Assembly (NCBI GenBank): GCA_014763835.1
Contig: JACXUQ010000062.1
Span: forward strand, 1-7,202
Direction of reading: 5' to 3'
DNA length: 7,202 nucleotides
Origin: Thiotrichales bacterium
GTDB taxonomy: Bacteria; Pseudomonadota; Gammaproteobacteria; Thiomicrospirales; Thiomicrospiraceae
The translations under genes and the position numbers were made by a program. The stretch's first letter is position 1, and every line of letters starts with the position of its first letter. The notes under the pieces are model-generated. The model searched no databases. It had not been told where the DNA came from and worked only from the letters and a program-made list of their open reading frames with translations. Below, piece after piece: positions 1 to 6,012 of the stretch.

Positions 1-78
1 TTCAGGCGTCTCTTCAGACCCGGCCTGCTGAGATTCCGAACGATAGCTTTTTTCAACAAACGAGGATGCGTCGCCCAC
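1..78 (-). CDS. fliH: FliH, flagellar export ATPase regulator (N-terminal fragment, cut by window edge)
   Basis: An open frame of 26 codons starts with GTG directly after the fliG TAG stop and runs off the low-coordinate end of the window. The visible peptide begins MGDASSFVEKSY and is then rich in Ser, Gln and Glu, without a recognisable motif. A GAGGAG ribosome-binding site at 93-88 inside the fliG 3' end lies 9 nt before the GTG and supports this start. The assignment rests mainly on position: fliH follows fliG in nearly all fliEFGHIJ operons, and FliH N-termini are poorly conserved and polar. In the family, FliH is a cytoplasmic dimer that binds the FliI ATPase and docks it at the export gate. 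The zero-base junction with fliG suggests translational coupling. No more can be said from 26 residues. Confidence 0.66.
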   Translation of the reverse strand, partial: MGDASSFVEKSYRSESQQAGSEETPE

Positions 79-1092
79 CTACACAAACTCCTCGCCGCCT
101 CCAGGCATCATAATCTTGTCCTCGTCGGCTAGGCGGCGCACCGTCTGCACAATGGTACGCTGCGCCTCTTCGACCGCGCTGAGTTTGACCGGGCCGCCGG
201 ACTCGAGATCGTCACGCATAATATCCGCTTGACGTTTGGAAACGTTGCCAAGGAATTTCTCTTTGAGTTTGTTGTCGGCACCCTTAAGCGCCAATACCAA
301 CACTTCGTTGGGCACTTCCGCCACAATCGACTGAATACCGCGGTCATCAATGCCTTCGATATCGTCGAATACGAACATCTTGTCTTGAATTGCCTTACTG
401 ACATCTTCATGTTCAACCGCAATATCATCCAGAATACGCGAATCAATACCGCTGCCCACCAGGTTGAGGATTTCGGCGGCACGTTTTTCACCACCAATGG
501 TCGCCAACTTGCCGCCCTCGCCGTCACTGGAGGCATTCTCAAGAACATCGTTCAAATCAAACAGCGCACGCGGCTGAATGGTTGTCAGTGTGGCAATACG
601 GTAGATAACTTCAGCCTGGAAGCGTTCTGGAATACCGCGCAGAACTTCAGCAGCCTGATCCGGCTCGAAATACGACAGTACAATCGCCACCACCTGAGGG
701 TGTTCGTTGCGCAGCATATTGGAGATAGTCGATGGGTGCATCCATTTGAGGGCTTCCAAGCCCTTGACCTGATCGCCCAGCAGCGCCGCATCCATCAAAT
801 GACCGCCACCGCCGCCAAGCGCATCCGCCATCAGGGTCTGCGCATATTCGTTCGGATCAACACCCAGGGCATTTTCGCCCACATCCTCCAGAAAGGACAA
901 CATCACATTATGAATGTCCCGACGGGTCACGTTTTCGACCGAGGTCATCGCTGAACCGATCTGCTGCACTTCACGCGGATTAAGGTGCTTCAGAACCTTG
1001 GCGGCATTGTCTTTACCCAACGCAAGGAGAAAAATCGCCGCACTGTCCAAGCCGCTCAGTTCGCGCACTTCTTCAATTGCTGAATTCGGCAT
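79..1092 (-). CDS. fliG: FliG, flagellar motor switch (C-ring) protein
   Basis: FliG links the MS-ring protein FliF to the rest of the C-ring (FliM/FliN) and carries the torque surface that meets the stator. The 337-aa product is close to the E. coli length (331). Seen: an N-terminal FliF-binding domain (about 1-95), a glycine-rich linker (five Gly, 93-97), a middle domain with the FliM-binding EHPQ motif (130-133), the MFVF hinge-type motif (239-242), and a C-terminal domain with the charged torque residues K270, R287, D294, D295 and K303. The last corresponds to Arg297 of E. coli, a conservative change. I chose the ATG at 1092-1090 rather than the in-frame ATG at 1113: it has a strong GGGAGGG site 5 nt upstream and overlaps the fliF TAA by one base (TAATG), a coupling arrangement. 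The upstream start would lengthen the overlap with fliF and add seven non-conserved residues. Confidence 0.97.
   Translation of the reverse strand: MPNSAIEEVRELSGLDSAAIFLLALGKDNAAKVLKHLNPREVQQIGSAMTSVENVTRRDIHNVMLSFLEDVGENALGVDPNEYAQTLMADALGGGGGHLMDAALLGDQVKGLEALKWMHPSTISNMLRNEHPQVVAIVLSYFEPDQAAEVLRGIPERFQAEVIYRIATLTTIQPRALFDLNDVLENASSDGEGGKLATIGGEKRAAEILNLVGSGIDSRILDDIAVEHEDVSKAIQDKMFVFDDIEGIDDRGIQSIVAEVPNEVLVLALKGADNKLKEKFLGNVSKRQADIMRDDLESGGPVKLSAVEEAQRTIVQTVRRLADEDKIMMPGGGEEFV
88..93 (-). promoter_or_regulatory. Ribosome-binding site for the fliH GTG start
   Basis: GAGGAG on the minus strand lies inside the last codons of fliG, 9 nt upstream of the GTG at 78-76. It decides the fliH start, because no ATG is available nearby and the preceding codon in this frame is the fliG stop. 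Confidence 0.6.
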
Positions 1093-2786
1093 TACTTCCC
1101 TCCCGACATCCATTGTTTAATGATATGTGCCGCCATCTTCGGATCGGCCGCCACCATGGTACGGACACGCTCAATCAACTCATGCTCATCCGCAGATTCC
1201 GCCTCGGATTGTGCCGCCGTGTTCTCGACCTCCTGATTCATCTGCTCAAGGGCTTTGGCAATCTGATCGACATTTTCAAGCTTCTCTTCTTCCTCGGGCA
1301 CTTCTTCAGGGTAGAAAAGCACGCCCTCCTCTTTCTTCGACAGGTCTTTGAGCATCGGGCGGATGACACCAAAAATAATCAACAATACCGCCAATCCGGC
1401 CAATAACTGTTTCACCAGATCCCAGAACCAGTTCTCCTGCCAGATCGGTGTCGCTTCGACCGCTTCCGGCGGCGCCACCACAAACGAGGCATTCACCACC
1501 GTCAAGGTATCACCGCGCGTTTCATCCAAGCCGACAGTATCGCTTACCAAACGGCGGTAACGTAGCAGCTCCTCTTCGGTCAACGCGGTTCTGACCACAT
1601 TCTGCTGATCATCAAACGCGGTTTTGTCATCCAACACCACCGCCACAGACAGGCGATGAATGGTGCCCACCGAATTCTTAATATGACTGACGGTGCGATC
1701 CAATTCATAGTTTTTGGTGGTTTTTTCTGTGGAGTTGCGCAGATTAGGGTCGTTTTCAGCCTTATAGCCCTCCTCCGGCGCAAGGCCGGCGCGCGGAGGC
1801 TGATTAGTCAAGGCACCGGGAATGCCGGTGGGTCCCTGATTTCGGTTGATTTCACGGATTTCCTGTTCGGAACGAATCGCCTCCGGATCGGGCTCGTAAT
1901 TTTCGCGCGTCTGCTCCTGCTGGGTGAAATCCAACTCCGCGGTAACTTGCGCGCGCACTTTGTTCTCTCCGCCGACAATCGGCGCAAGCAGCTTGATAAT
2001 ACGGTTCGACAAGGTCTCTTCGACCATGCGCGTGTAATCCAGCTGCTTGATGCTCATGTTTAAAGTGCCGGTGGAGTGCGCATCCCCCGTGAGCAGATTA
2101 CCGTTCTGATCCACCACGGTGACATCTTTAACATCCATATTGGGGATGCTGGAAGCAACGAGATAGACAATGGAACTCACCTGCTCTTCATTGAGAGTGC
2201 GCCCCGGATGAAGTCTGACGACCACTGAGGCGGAAGGCTTTTGCTGCTTGCGCACAAAAACGGAACGCTTCGGCAGCCCGAGCATGACTCGCGCCGATTT
2301 GACGGCATTGATCGATTCGATCGATTTAGCCAGCTCACCTTCCAGCGCGCGGTGGTATTGGGTGGTTTCCTTGAACTGGGAAATGCCGAAGCCCTGCTCG
2401 GCATCCAATAGCTGATAGCCGGTGGCCGCCTGCTTGGGAAAACCGGCCGCTGCCAGTTTCAAGCGCAACGCATAAACCTGGTCGGAAGGGACCAAAATGC
2501 CGCCGCTGGCCTGGTCAATTTTATATTCGACCTTTTCCTGATCAAGGGTTTGCATCACCTCGTTGACATCTTTGGGATCCAAACTGCCGAACAATAGGGT
2601 GTAGGAGGTATTTTGCGACCATAGAAGGATACCGACCACCAGCGCGACGGTCGCGGCAATGGCGATAACCAGGCTGACTTGTTTGGCAACCGACAACGCC
2701 ATCAAATTATTGAGCAACGTTGAGCCAAAACCGCTTGGCGGGGCAGGGTTCAAGTTGGGGTCAAATGTGGCTTGTGGTTCGGCCAT
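1092..2786 (-). CDS. fliF: FliF, flagellar MS-ring protein
   Basis: FliF forms the MS ring in the inner membrane, the base on which the export gate and the C-ring assemble. The 564-aa product has the usual family length. Seen: a short polar Pro/Asn-rich cytoplasmic N-terminus; a first membrane helix at about 36-56; a periplasmic region with the ring-building modules, including the conserved stretches around LLFGSLD (64-70) and GFGISQFKETTQYHRALEGE (132-151); a long polar, low-complexity insertion at about 295-355 in the third module; a second membrane helix at about 456-478; and a cytoplasmic tail with an acidic run (EEVPEEEEK, 494-502) ending in the FliG-binding helix at about 536-560. The gene begins 42 bp after the fliE stop with a modest AAGAAG site 7 nt before the ATG. 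Its stop overlaps the fliG start. Confidence 0.97.
   Translation of the reverse strand: MAEPQATFDPNLNPAPPSGFGSTLLNNLMALSVAKQVSLVIAIAATVALVVGILLWSQNTSYTLLFGSLDPKDVNEVMQTLDQEKVEYKIDQASGGILVPSDQVYALRLKLAAAGFPKQAATGYQLLDAEQGFGISQFKETTQYHRALEGELAKSIESINAVKSARVMLGLPKRSVFVRKQQKPSASVVVRLHPGRTLNEEQVSSIVYLVASSIPNMDVKDVTVVDQNGNLLTGDAHSTGTLNMSIKQLDYTRMVEETLSNRIIKLLAPIVGGENKVRAQVTAELDFTQQEQTRENYEPDPEAIRSEQEIREINRNQGPTGIPGALTNQPPRAGLAPEEGYKAENDPNLRNSTEKTTKNYELDRTVSHIKNSVGTIHRLSVAVVLDDKTAFDDQQNVVRTALTEEELLRYRRLVSDTVGLDETRGDTLTVVNASFVVAPPEAVEATPIWQENWFWDLVKQLLAGLAVLLIIFGVIRPMLKDLSKKEEGVLFYPEEVPEEEEKLENVDQIAKALEQMNQEVENTAAQSEAESADEHELIERVRTMVAADPKMAAHIIKQWMSGGK
1098..1104 (-). promoter_or_regulatory. Strong ribosome-binding site that fixes the fliG start
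   Basis: GGGAGGG on the minus strand lies in the last codons of fliF, with a 5-nt spacer to the ATG at 1092-1090. It lies downstream of the alternative ATG at 1113-1111 and so cannot serve that one. This is the main reason for preferring the shorter FliG. Confidence 0.75.
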
Positions 2787-2828
2787 GAATTATCTTCTTT
2801 TAAGAACGGGTCCCGGTTGAGAGCATGC

Positions 2829-3167
2829 TTAAATAGGCATGTTCATAATGTCTTTGTAGGCTTCAGTGAGTTTGTTTCTGACTTGCGTCATGGCTTGGAA
2901 AGACAAGCTGGCCTTTTGCGCCTGGAGCATGACCTCGGACAGTTCTACATCCAAGTCGCCACGTTCAAACGCCTCTTTCATTTGCGCTGACTTGTGCTGC
3001 TCGGCATTGACCGCATTGACGGAATTGGCCAGCAATTCGGCAAAATTCTCCGCCTTTGCCGCTCCGCTCTGTTGCGCCGCATCAACAGGTTCACTAGGCT
3101 TGGACGCCGCCTGGGCAGCCAATGAACGCATTTGCAACATCAAACTTTGGGTATCAATCGTGCTCAT
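2829..3167 (-). CDS. fliE: FliE, flagellar hook-basal body adaptor protein
   Basis: FliE is a small periplasmic protein that joins the MS ring to the proximal rod and is the first substrate of the flagellar export apparatus. The 112-aa product is near the E. coli length (104). The N-terminal half (to about residue 45) is polar and Ala/Gln/Ser-rich. The C-terminal half is helical and carries the family signature: VMLQAQKASLSFQAM (79-93), then QVRNKLTEAYKDIMNM (95-110), which closely resembles the QVRNKL..AY..VM end of enterobacterial FliE. There is no signal peptide, as expected for a type III export substrate. It is the first gene of the fliEFGH operon and lies downstream of the sigma-54 promoter at 3327-3311. 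A GGAG site lies about 11 nt before the ATG, a rather long spacing. Confidence 0.96.
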   Translation of the reverse strand: MSTIDTQSLMLQMRSLAAQAASKPSEPVDAAQQSGAAKAENFAELLANSVNAVNAEQHKSAQMKEAFERGDLDVELSEVMLQAQKASLSFQAMTQVRNKLTEAYKDIMNMPI

Positions 3168-3174
3168 CCGAACA

Positions 3175-3264
3175 GAAACTCCAACACTTTCAAGCCGTAT
3201 TAAACGAAATGATCGATTTTAAAAGTTAAAACAGAATCTCCACCACTCCGGCGGAAACTCCAAC
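3175..3264 (-). repeat. Pair of 11-bp direct repeats in the fliE leader
   Basis: GTTGGAGTTTC on the minus strand occurs at 3264-3254 and again at 3185-3175, 79 bp apart. The second copy contains the likely fliE ribosome-binding site. Three further GGA triplets lie at 3249-3247, 3241-3239 and 3169-3167, the last overlapping the start codon. Repeated GGA around a start codon can mark CsrA/RsmA control, but none of these has the preferred A two bases before GGA, so support is weak. Confidence 0.35.
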
Positions 3265-3310
3265 CATTATAGTATCAAGCCTCTTTATGAAAGAAGTTTT
3301 TTGAAAATTA

Positions 3311-3327
3311 AGCAATTCAGGTGCCAA
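3311..3327 (-). promoter_or_regulatory. Sigma-54 (RpoN) promoter of the fliEFGH operon
   Basis: On the minus strand the sequence is TTGGCACCTGAATTGCT. It matches the RpoN consensus TGGCAC-N5-TTGC at every defined base, with GG (3325-3324) and GC (3313-3312) exactly one turn plus two bases apart, as required. Taking the C at 3312 as -12, transcription should start near 3300, giving a leader of about 133 nt before fliE. The fliE operon is a known sigma-54-dependent class in Vibrio and Pseudomonas, so the activator is probably the flrA-like protein, FlrC, or both; the sequence does not say which. Confidence 0.92.
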
Positions 3328-3343
3328 TGACTTGTCGGTCATT
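3326..3343. repeat. 18-bp inverted repeat abutting the sigma-54 -24 element
   Basis: AATGAC-N6-GTCATT has perfect 6-bp arms and a 6-bp spacer, and overlaps the upstream edge of the -24 box by one or two bases. Centred near -35 relative to the predicted start, it is too close for a classical enhancer-binding site. It could be an operator where a bound protein would compete with RNA polymerase, or chance. No function is established. Confidence 0.5.
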
Positions 3344-3379
3344 CAAAGAAATTGCAGACACTGCCTAAATTATTATCAA

Positions 3380-3391
3380 TATCGGCCGATA
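3380..3391. repeat. Perfect 12-bp palindrome TATCGGCCGATA, candidate activator site
   Basis: A fully self-complementary 12-mer, flanked by a looser ATTATC (3372-3377) / GATAAT (3388-3393) pair. Its centre lies about 86 bp upstream of the predicted fliE transcription start, within the range where sigma-54 enhancer-binding proteins commonly bind. There is no loop between the arms, so it is more likely a dimer-binding DNA site than an RNA hairpin. Which protein would bind is unknown. Confidence 0.45.
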
Positions 3392-3426
3392 ATACCACGC
3401 CAGCCGTCCAACATAGCTAAACGGCA

Positions 3427-4800
3427 TTACGGAATATCCACACCCTGTTCTTTGAGCCTGGCGAGTTTATAACGCAAGGTTCGCGGACTAATATTGAGGA
3501 TTTCAGCGGTTTTCTGACGGTGTCCGTTATATTGGCGCAAGGTGTCCAAAATCAACGTTACTTCACGGGCCTTGAGATCCATCGGCAGTTCCTCCGATGC
3601 TCCGTCAAAAACATGGCTCTCCACGGGCGCCTCTTCCGGCTTGTCCTCGGATACGACGCAACTATTTTCCATAACCGCCGTGTCCATATCCAACAGAATA
3701 TCTTCCTTGTGAATCGTATCACCCGACATCATCACCAAAGCCCGCTGAATCACATTATCCAACTCACGAATATTACCCGGCCAGCTATACTCCAGCAAGC
3801 GCTTCATCGCCGGCGCTGAAATCATCGGTTCAATGCGATTGCGTCCGCAGTGACGTTGCAACAGTTTTTCGGCAATCGCCGCAATATCCTTGGGACGTTC
3901 GCGCAAAGGCGGCAGACGCATCGGAAACACATTCAAACGATAAAAAAGGTCTTCTCTAAAAGTCCCCTTCTCTATAGCCCGTTTCATATCCACATTAGAC
4001 GCGCTGAGAACGCGAACATCCAAATGAATCACCTTGTGGCTGCCGATGCGCTCTACCTCTCTCTCTTGCAGCACACGCAGCAACTTGGCCTGCAGATCCG
4101 GCTTCATTTCACCGATTTCGTCCAAGAACAGCGTGCCGTGCTGCGCCTGTTCAAACTTGCCGGGCATGGATTTCATTGCACCGGTAAAAGCTCCTTTCTC
4201 GTAACCGAACAACATGGCTTCCAGCATATTTTCCGGAATGGCCGCACAGTTAATCGCCACAAACGGCTGCTTGGCGCGTGATGACTGATGATGAATAAAG
4301 CGCGCCAAGACCTCTTTGCCAGTGCCGCTTTCCCCACTGATAAACACGCTGGCCTCACTTTCTGCGACCTTTTTAGACATGGTTTTCAGCTGCTGTGTCA
4401 CTGGATCGGCCACCACAAAATCGTCTTCACTGGATGCATCACGATTGAAGTAGGCCTTGGCCTTTTCAACCAGCACATTGGCCTCGAACGGTTTGACGAT
4501 ATAATCCACCGCTCCCGATTTCATCGAATCTACAGCCTGTTCAATCGTACCGTAAGCGGTCATCAGTACAATCGGCAGATAGGGTTTGATGGCGCGGATA
4601 CGCTTCATCAAGGTATAGCCGTCCATGCCATCCATGCGGATATCACTAAAGACCATGCCGATATCGTCATCCAGTGCCACCAGGGCATCCTCGGCATTAC
4701 TCACGCTCATCACCTCAAAACCGTTGAGGGTCAGCGTATCCACCAGAGCTTCCTGCAACTCTTGGTCGTCTTCTACTATCAGGATTTTGGCGATATTCAT
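3427..4800 (-). CDS. flrC: FlrC/FleR, sigma-54-dependent flagellar response regulator
   Basis: FlrC is the response regulator of the FlrBC pair and, when phosphorylated, activates sigma-54 promoters of middle flagellar genes. The 457-aa protein has the full NtrC-type layout. The receiver domain (about 1-120) has the acidic pocket E10-D11-D12, phospho-acceptor D53, T81 and K103. The AAA+ domain (about 128-365) has Walker A GESGTGKE (156-163), the sigma-54-contacting GAFTGA loop (203-208), Walker B with D227-E228, and arginine-finger candidates R282 and R288. An acidic linker (about 370-408) leads to a Fis-type helix-turn-helix (about 424-450). All catalytic residues are present. The start follows the flrB stop by nine bases, and its AAGGGG ribosome-binding site (4811-4806) overlaps that stop, so the pair is surely co-transcribed and probably translationally coupled. 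The fliE promoter lies downstream. Confidence 0.95.
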   Translation of the reverse strand: MNIAKILIVEDDQELQEALVDTLTLNGFEVMSVSNAEDALVALDDDIGMVFSDIRMDGMDGYTLMKRIRAIKPYLPIVLMTAYGTIEQAVDSMKSGAVDYIVKPFEANVLVEKAKAYFNRDASSEDDFVVADPVTQQLKTMSKKVAESEASVFISGESGTGKEVLARFIHHQSSRAKQPFVAINCAAIPENMLEAMLFGYEKGAFTGAMKSMPGKFEQAQHGTLFLDEIGEMKPDLQAKLLRVLQEREVERIGSHKVIHLDVRVLSASNVDMKRAIEKGTFREDLFYRLNVFPMRLPPLRERPKDIAAIAEKLLQRHCGRNRIEPMISAPAMKRLLEYSWPGNIRELDNVIQRALVMMSGDTIHKEDILLDMDTAVMENSCVVSEDKPEEAPVESHVFDGASEELPMDLKAREVTLILDTLRQYNGHRQKTAEILNISPRTLRYKLARLKEQGVDIP

Positions 4801-4809
4801 TCCATCCCC

Positions 4810-5946
4810 TTATATTTGCGCCAATGGCAAACGAATGCCGAATTTTGAACCGTAACCCGGTATCGACTTAACCCAGACATGACCGTTATGCGCTTCGGCA
4901 ATCGCCCTGACAACCGCCAGACCCAAGCCTGTTCCTTTGGCCCGACTGGTGTAAAACGGCTCAAACACTTTTTCAAGGCGCTCCGGTTCAATACCAGGCC
5001 CGCGGTCGCTGACCACGATATCAATCTTATCATCCGCGATTTTATGCACGCTCACCTGCACACTGGCCTGCTTACCCACCACATCCATGGCATTCACGAT
5101 CAGGTTCTGCAGCGCCGTAACTAGACCGTCTAGATCACCGTTAATCGCCAGGCCGGGTAAAACCGGCTCAAACACCACTTCACTTTGCGTCATTTTGGCC
5201 GGCGTTTCAACCGACTGTTCCGTCAGCGCAAACAGCTCCCGCAACTCAATGCGCTTCTCGCTACCTTTTCCGCCTTTGGCGTATTGCAACATATCCTTCA
5301 CCAACCCTTCCAGGTGGCGCAGACTGTGAAGTGCCTTATCGACAAATTTGCTGCGTCTGACTTCATCCAACTGATCGGAATTCATCTGGGAAACATACAA
5401 CAGGGCAGATGATAAAGGGGTGCGAATCTGATGCGCCAAGGAGGCTGCCATCTCCCCCATGGAACTCAAGCGCTGATGGCGGTTGATGTGCTCCTGCAAT
5501 TGGCGCGCCGAGGTGACATCCTGAATCAGCAAAATCCGCCCCAAAGCCTCATCGAGCGGCGTTTCGGCAAGCTGGAAAATCCGCTCGTCATGCGTGGTTA
5601 ACTCACCGGCATCCGTCGCTGTCAGAAAGACGTTACGCAGCACAATCTCCCAATTGCGATGCAACGCATCCGCCCCCAGTATGGCCTCGGCACTGGGATT
5701 CATTTCCACAACCTGATCCTGGGCATTGAGCACAATGACACCCGCCGGCAGCAGGTTCAACAGACGACTGAGGCGATCTGCAACCTTGCGTTTTTCCTGA
5801 TCGCTTCTGGCGAGCTGAACTTGCAGCTCCGCCACCTGATGCTGCAACGCCTCATAGGCATGCGTCAGCTGCAAAGACGTTTCGTTAAACAGCTCAAATG
5901 CCTGTTCCAACTCGGCTAAACGGCTTTTTTCCACCTCATTCAACAC
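4810..5946 (-). CDS. flrB: FlrB/FleS, cytoplasmic flagellar sensor histidine kinase
   Basis: FlrB autophosphorylates and passes phosphate to FlrC. The 378-aa protein has no membrane segment or signal peptide, so it is cytoplasmic, as known for the family. Seen: an N-terminal coiled coil (about 5-60, heptad-like Leu/Glu/Gln); a PAS domain (about 60-148, with LLPAGVIVLNAQDQVVEMNP at 65-84); an H-box SLAHQIRTPL with phospho-acceptor H172, where Gln follows His rather than the usual Glu, as is normal in FleS/FlrB; then the ATPase domain with N-box N281/N285, DRGPG (314-318), FEPFYTS (328-334) and GTGLGL (338-343). All catalytic boxes are intact. The start is GTG at 5946-5944 with GGGGAA (5957-5952) upstream; no ATG fits. 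The gene lies 66 bp after the flrA-like gene and 9 bp before flrC. Its stimulus is unknown from sequence. Confidence 0.94.
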   Translation of the reverse strand: MLNEVEKSRLAELEQAFELFNETSLQLTHAYEALQHQVAELQVQLARSDQEKRKVADRLSRLLNLLPAGVIVLNAQDQVVEMNPSAEAILGADALHRNWEIVLRNVFLTATDAGELTTHDERIFQLAETPLDEALGRILLIQDVTSARQLQEHINRHQRLSSMGEMAASLAHQIRTPLSSALLYVSQMNSDQLDEVRRSKFVDKALHSLRHLEGLVKDMLQYAKGGKGSEKRIELRELFALTEQSVETPAKMTQSEVVFEPVLPGLAINGDLDGLVTALQNLIVNAMDVVGKQASVQVSVHKIADDKIDIVVSDRGPGIEPERLEKVFEPFYTSRAKGTGLGLAVVRAIAEAHNGHVWVKSIPGYGSKFGIRLPLAQI

Positions 5947-6012
5947 GGCTATTCCCCGCTTTTTCGCTGTTTTGAAAACTCAACAGGCCGGCTCACGGAC
6001 ATCTTTTTGAAC

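Larger units (their letters stand above)
3168..3426 (-). promoter_or_regulatory. flrC-fliE intergenic control region with the fliE leader
   Basis: This 259-bp gap is the only long non-coding stretch in the window. From the flrC end it contains, in order: a short inverted repeat just after the flrC stop (ACGGC/GCCGT arms at 3425-3421 and 3407-3403); a perfect 12-bp palindrome (3391-3380); a small GCAG-TGT-CTGC hairpin; an inverted repeat touching the promoter (3343-3326); the sigma-54 promoter (3327-3311); and a predicted 133-nt untranslated leader (about 3300-3168) carrying an 11-bp direct repeat and five GGA triplets. I see no small gene with a credible ribosome-binding site. Confidence 0.75.

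Noticed and set aside
229..954. A 241-codon open frame on the plus strand, antisense to fliG
   Set aside because: It lies wholly inside fliG, has no recognisable family or ribosome-binding site, and its His/Gln/Arg-rich composition is typical of the antisense of a real gene.
1093..1113. Upstream in-frame ATG giving a 344-residue FliG
   Set aside because: There is no ribosome-binding site for it in the right place; the ATG at 1092-1090 has a strong site and the typical TAATG overlap with fliF.
2787..2828. Short imperfect palindrome (CGGGACCCG) between fliE and fliF
   Set aside because: The arms leave only a single-base loop and no T run follows, so neither a terminator nor an RNA hairpin is supported.
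3273..3287. Possible IHF site (TATCAA then a T-rich element)
   Set aside because: The spacing to the TTR element is one base too long, and it lies downstream of the promoter rather than between an enhancer and the promoter.
3850..4281. A 143-codon plus-strand open frame antisense to the AAA+ part of flrC
   Set aside because: Same reasoning: it is a by-product of the codon pattern of flrC.
4288..4848. A 186-codon plus-strand open frame antisense to flrC
   Set aside because: It is covered by the receiver and early AAA+ coding sequence of flrC, whose motifs are unmistakable; no promoter, ribosome-binding site or family resemblance is seen.
5960..6000. Hairpin-like sequence (CTGTTGA ... TCAAAACAG) between the flrA-like gene and flrB
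   Set aside because: The stem is short, bulged and lacks a following T run, so it is not a believable terminator.
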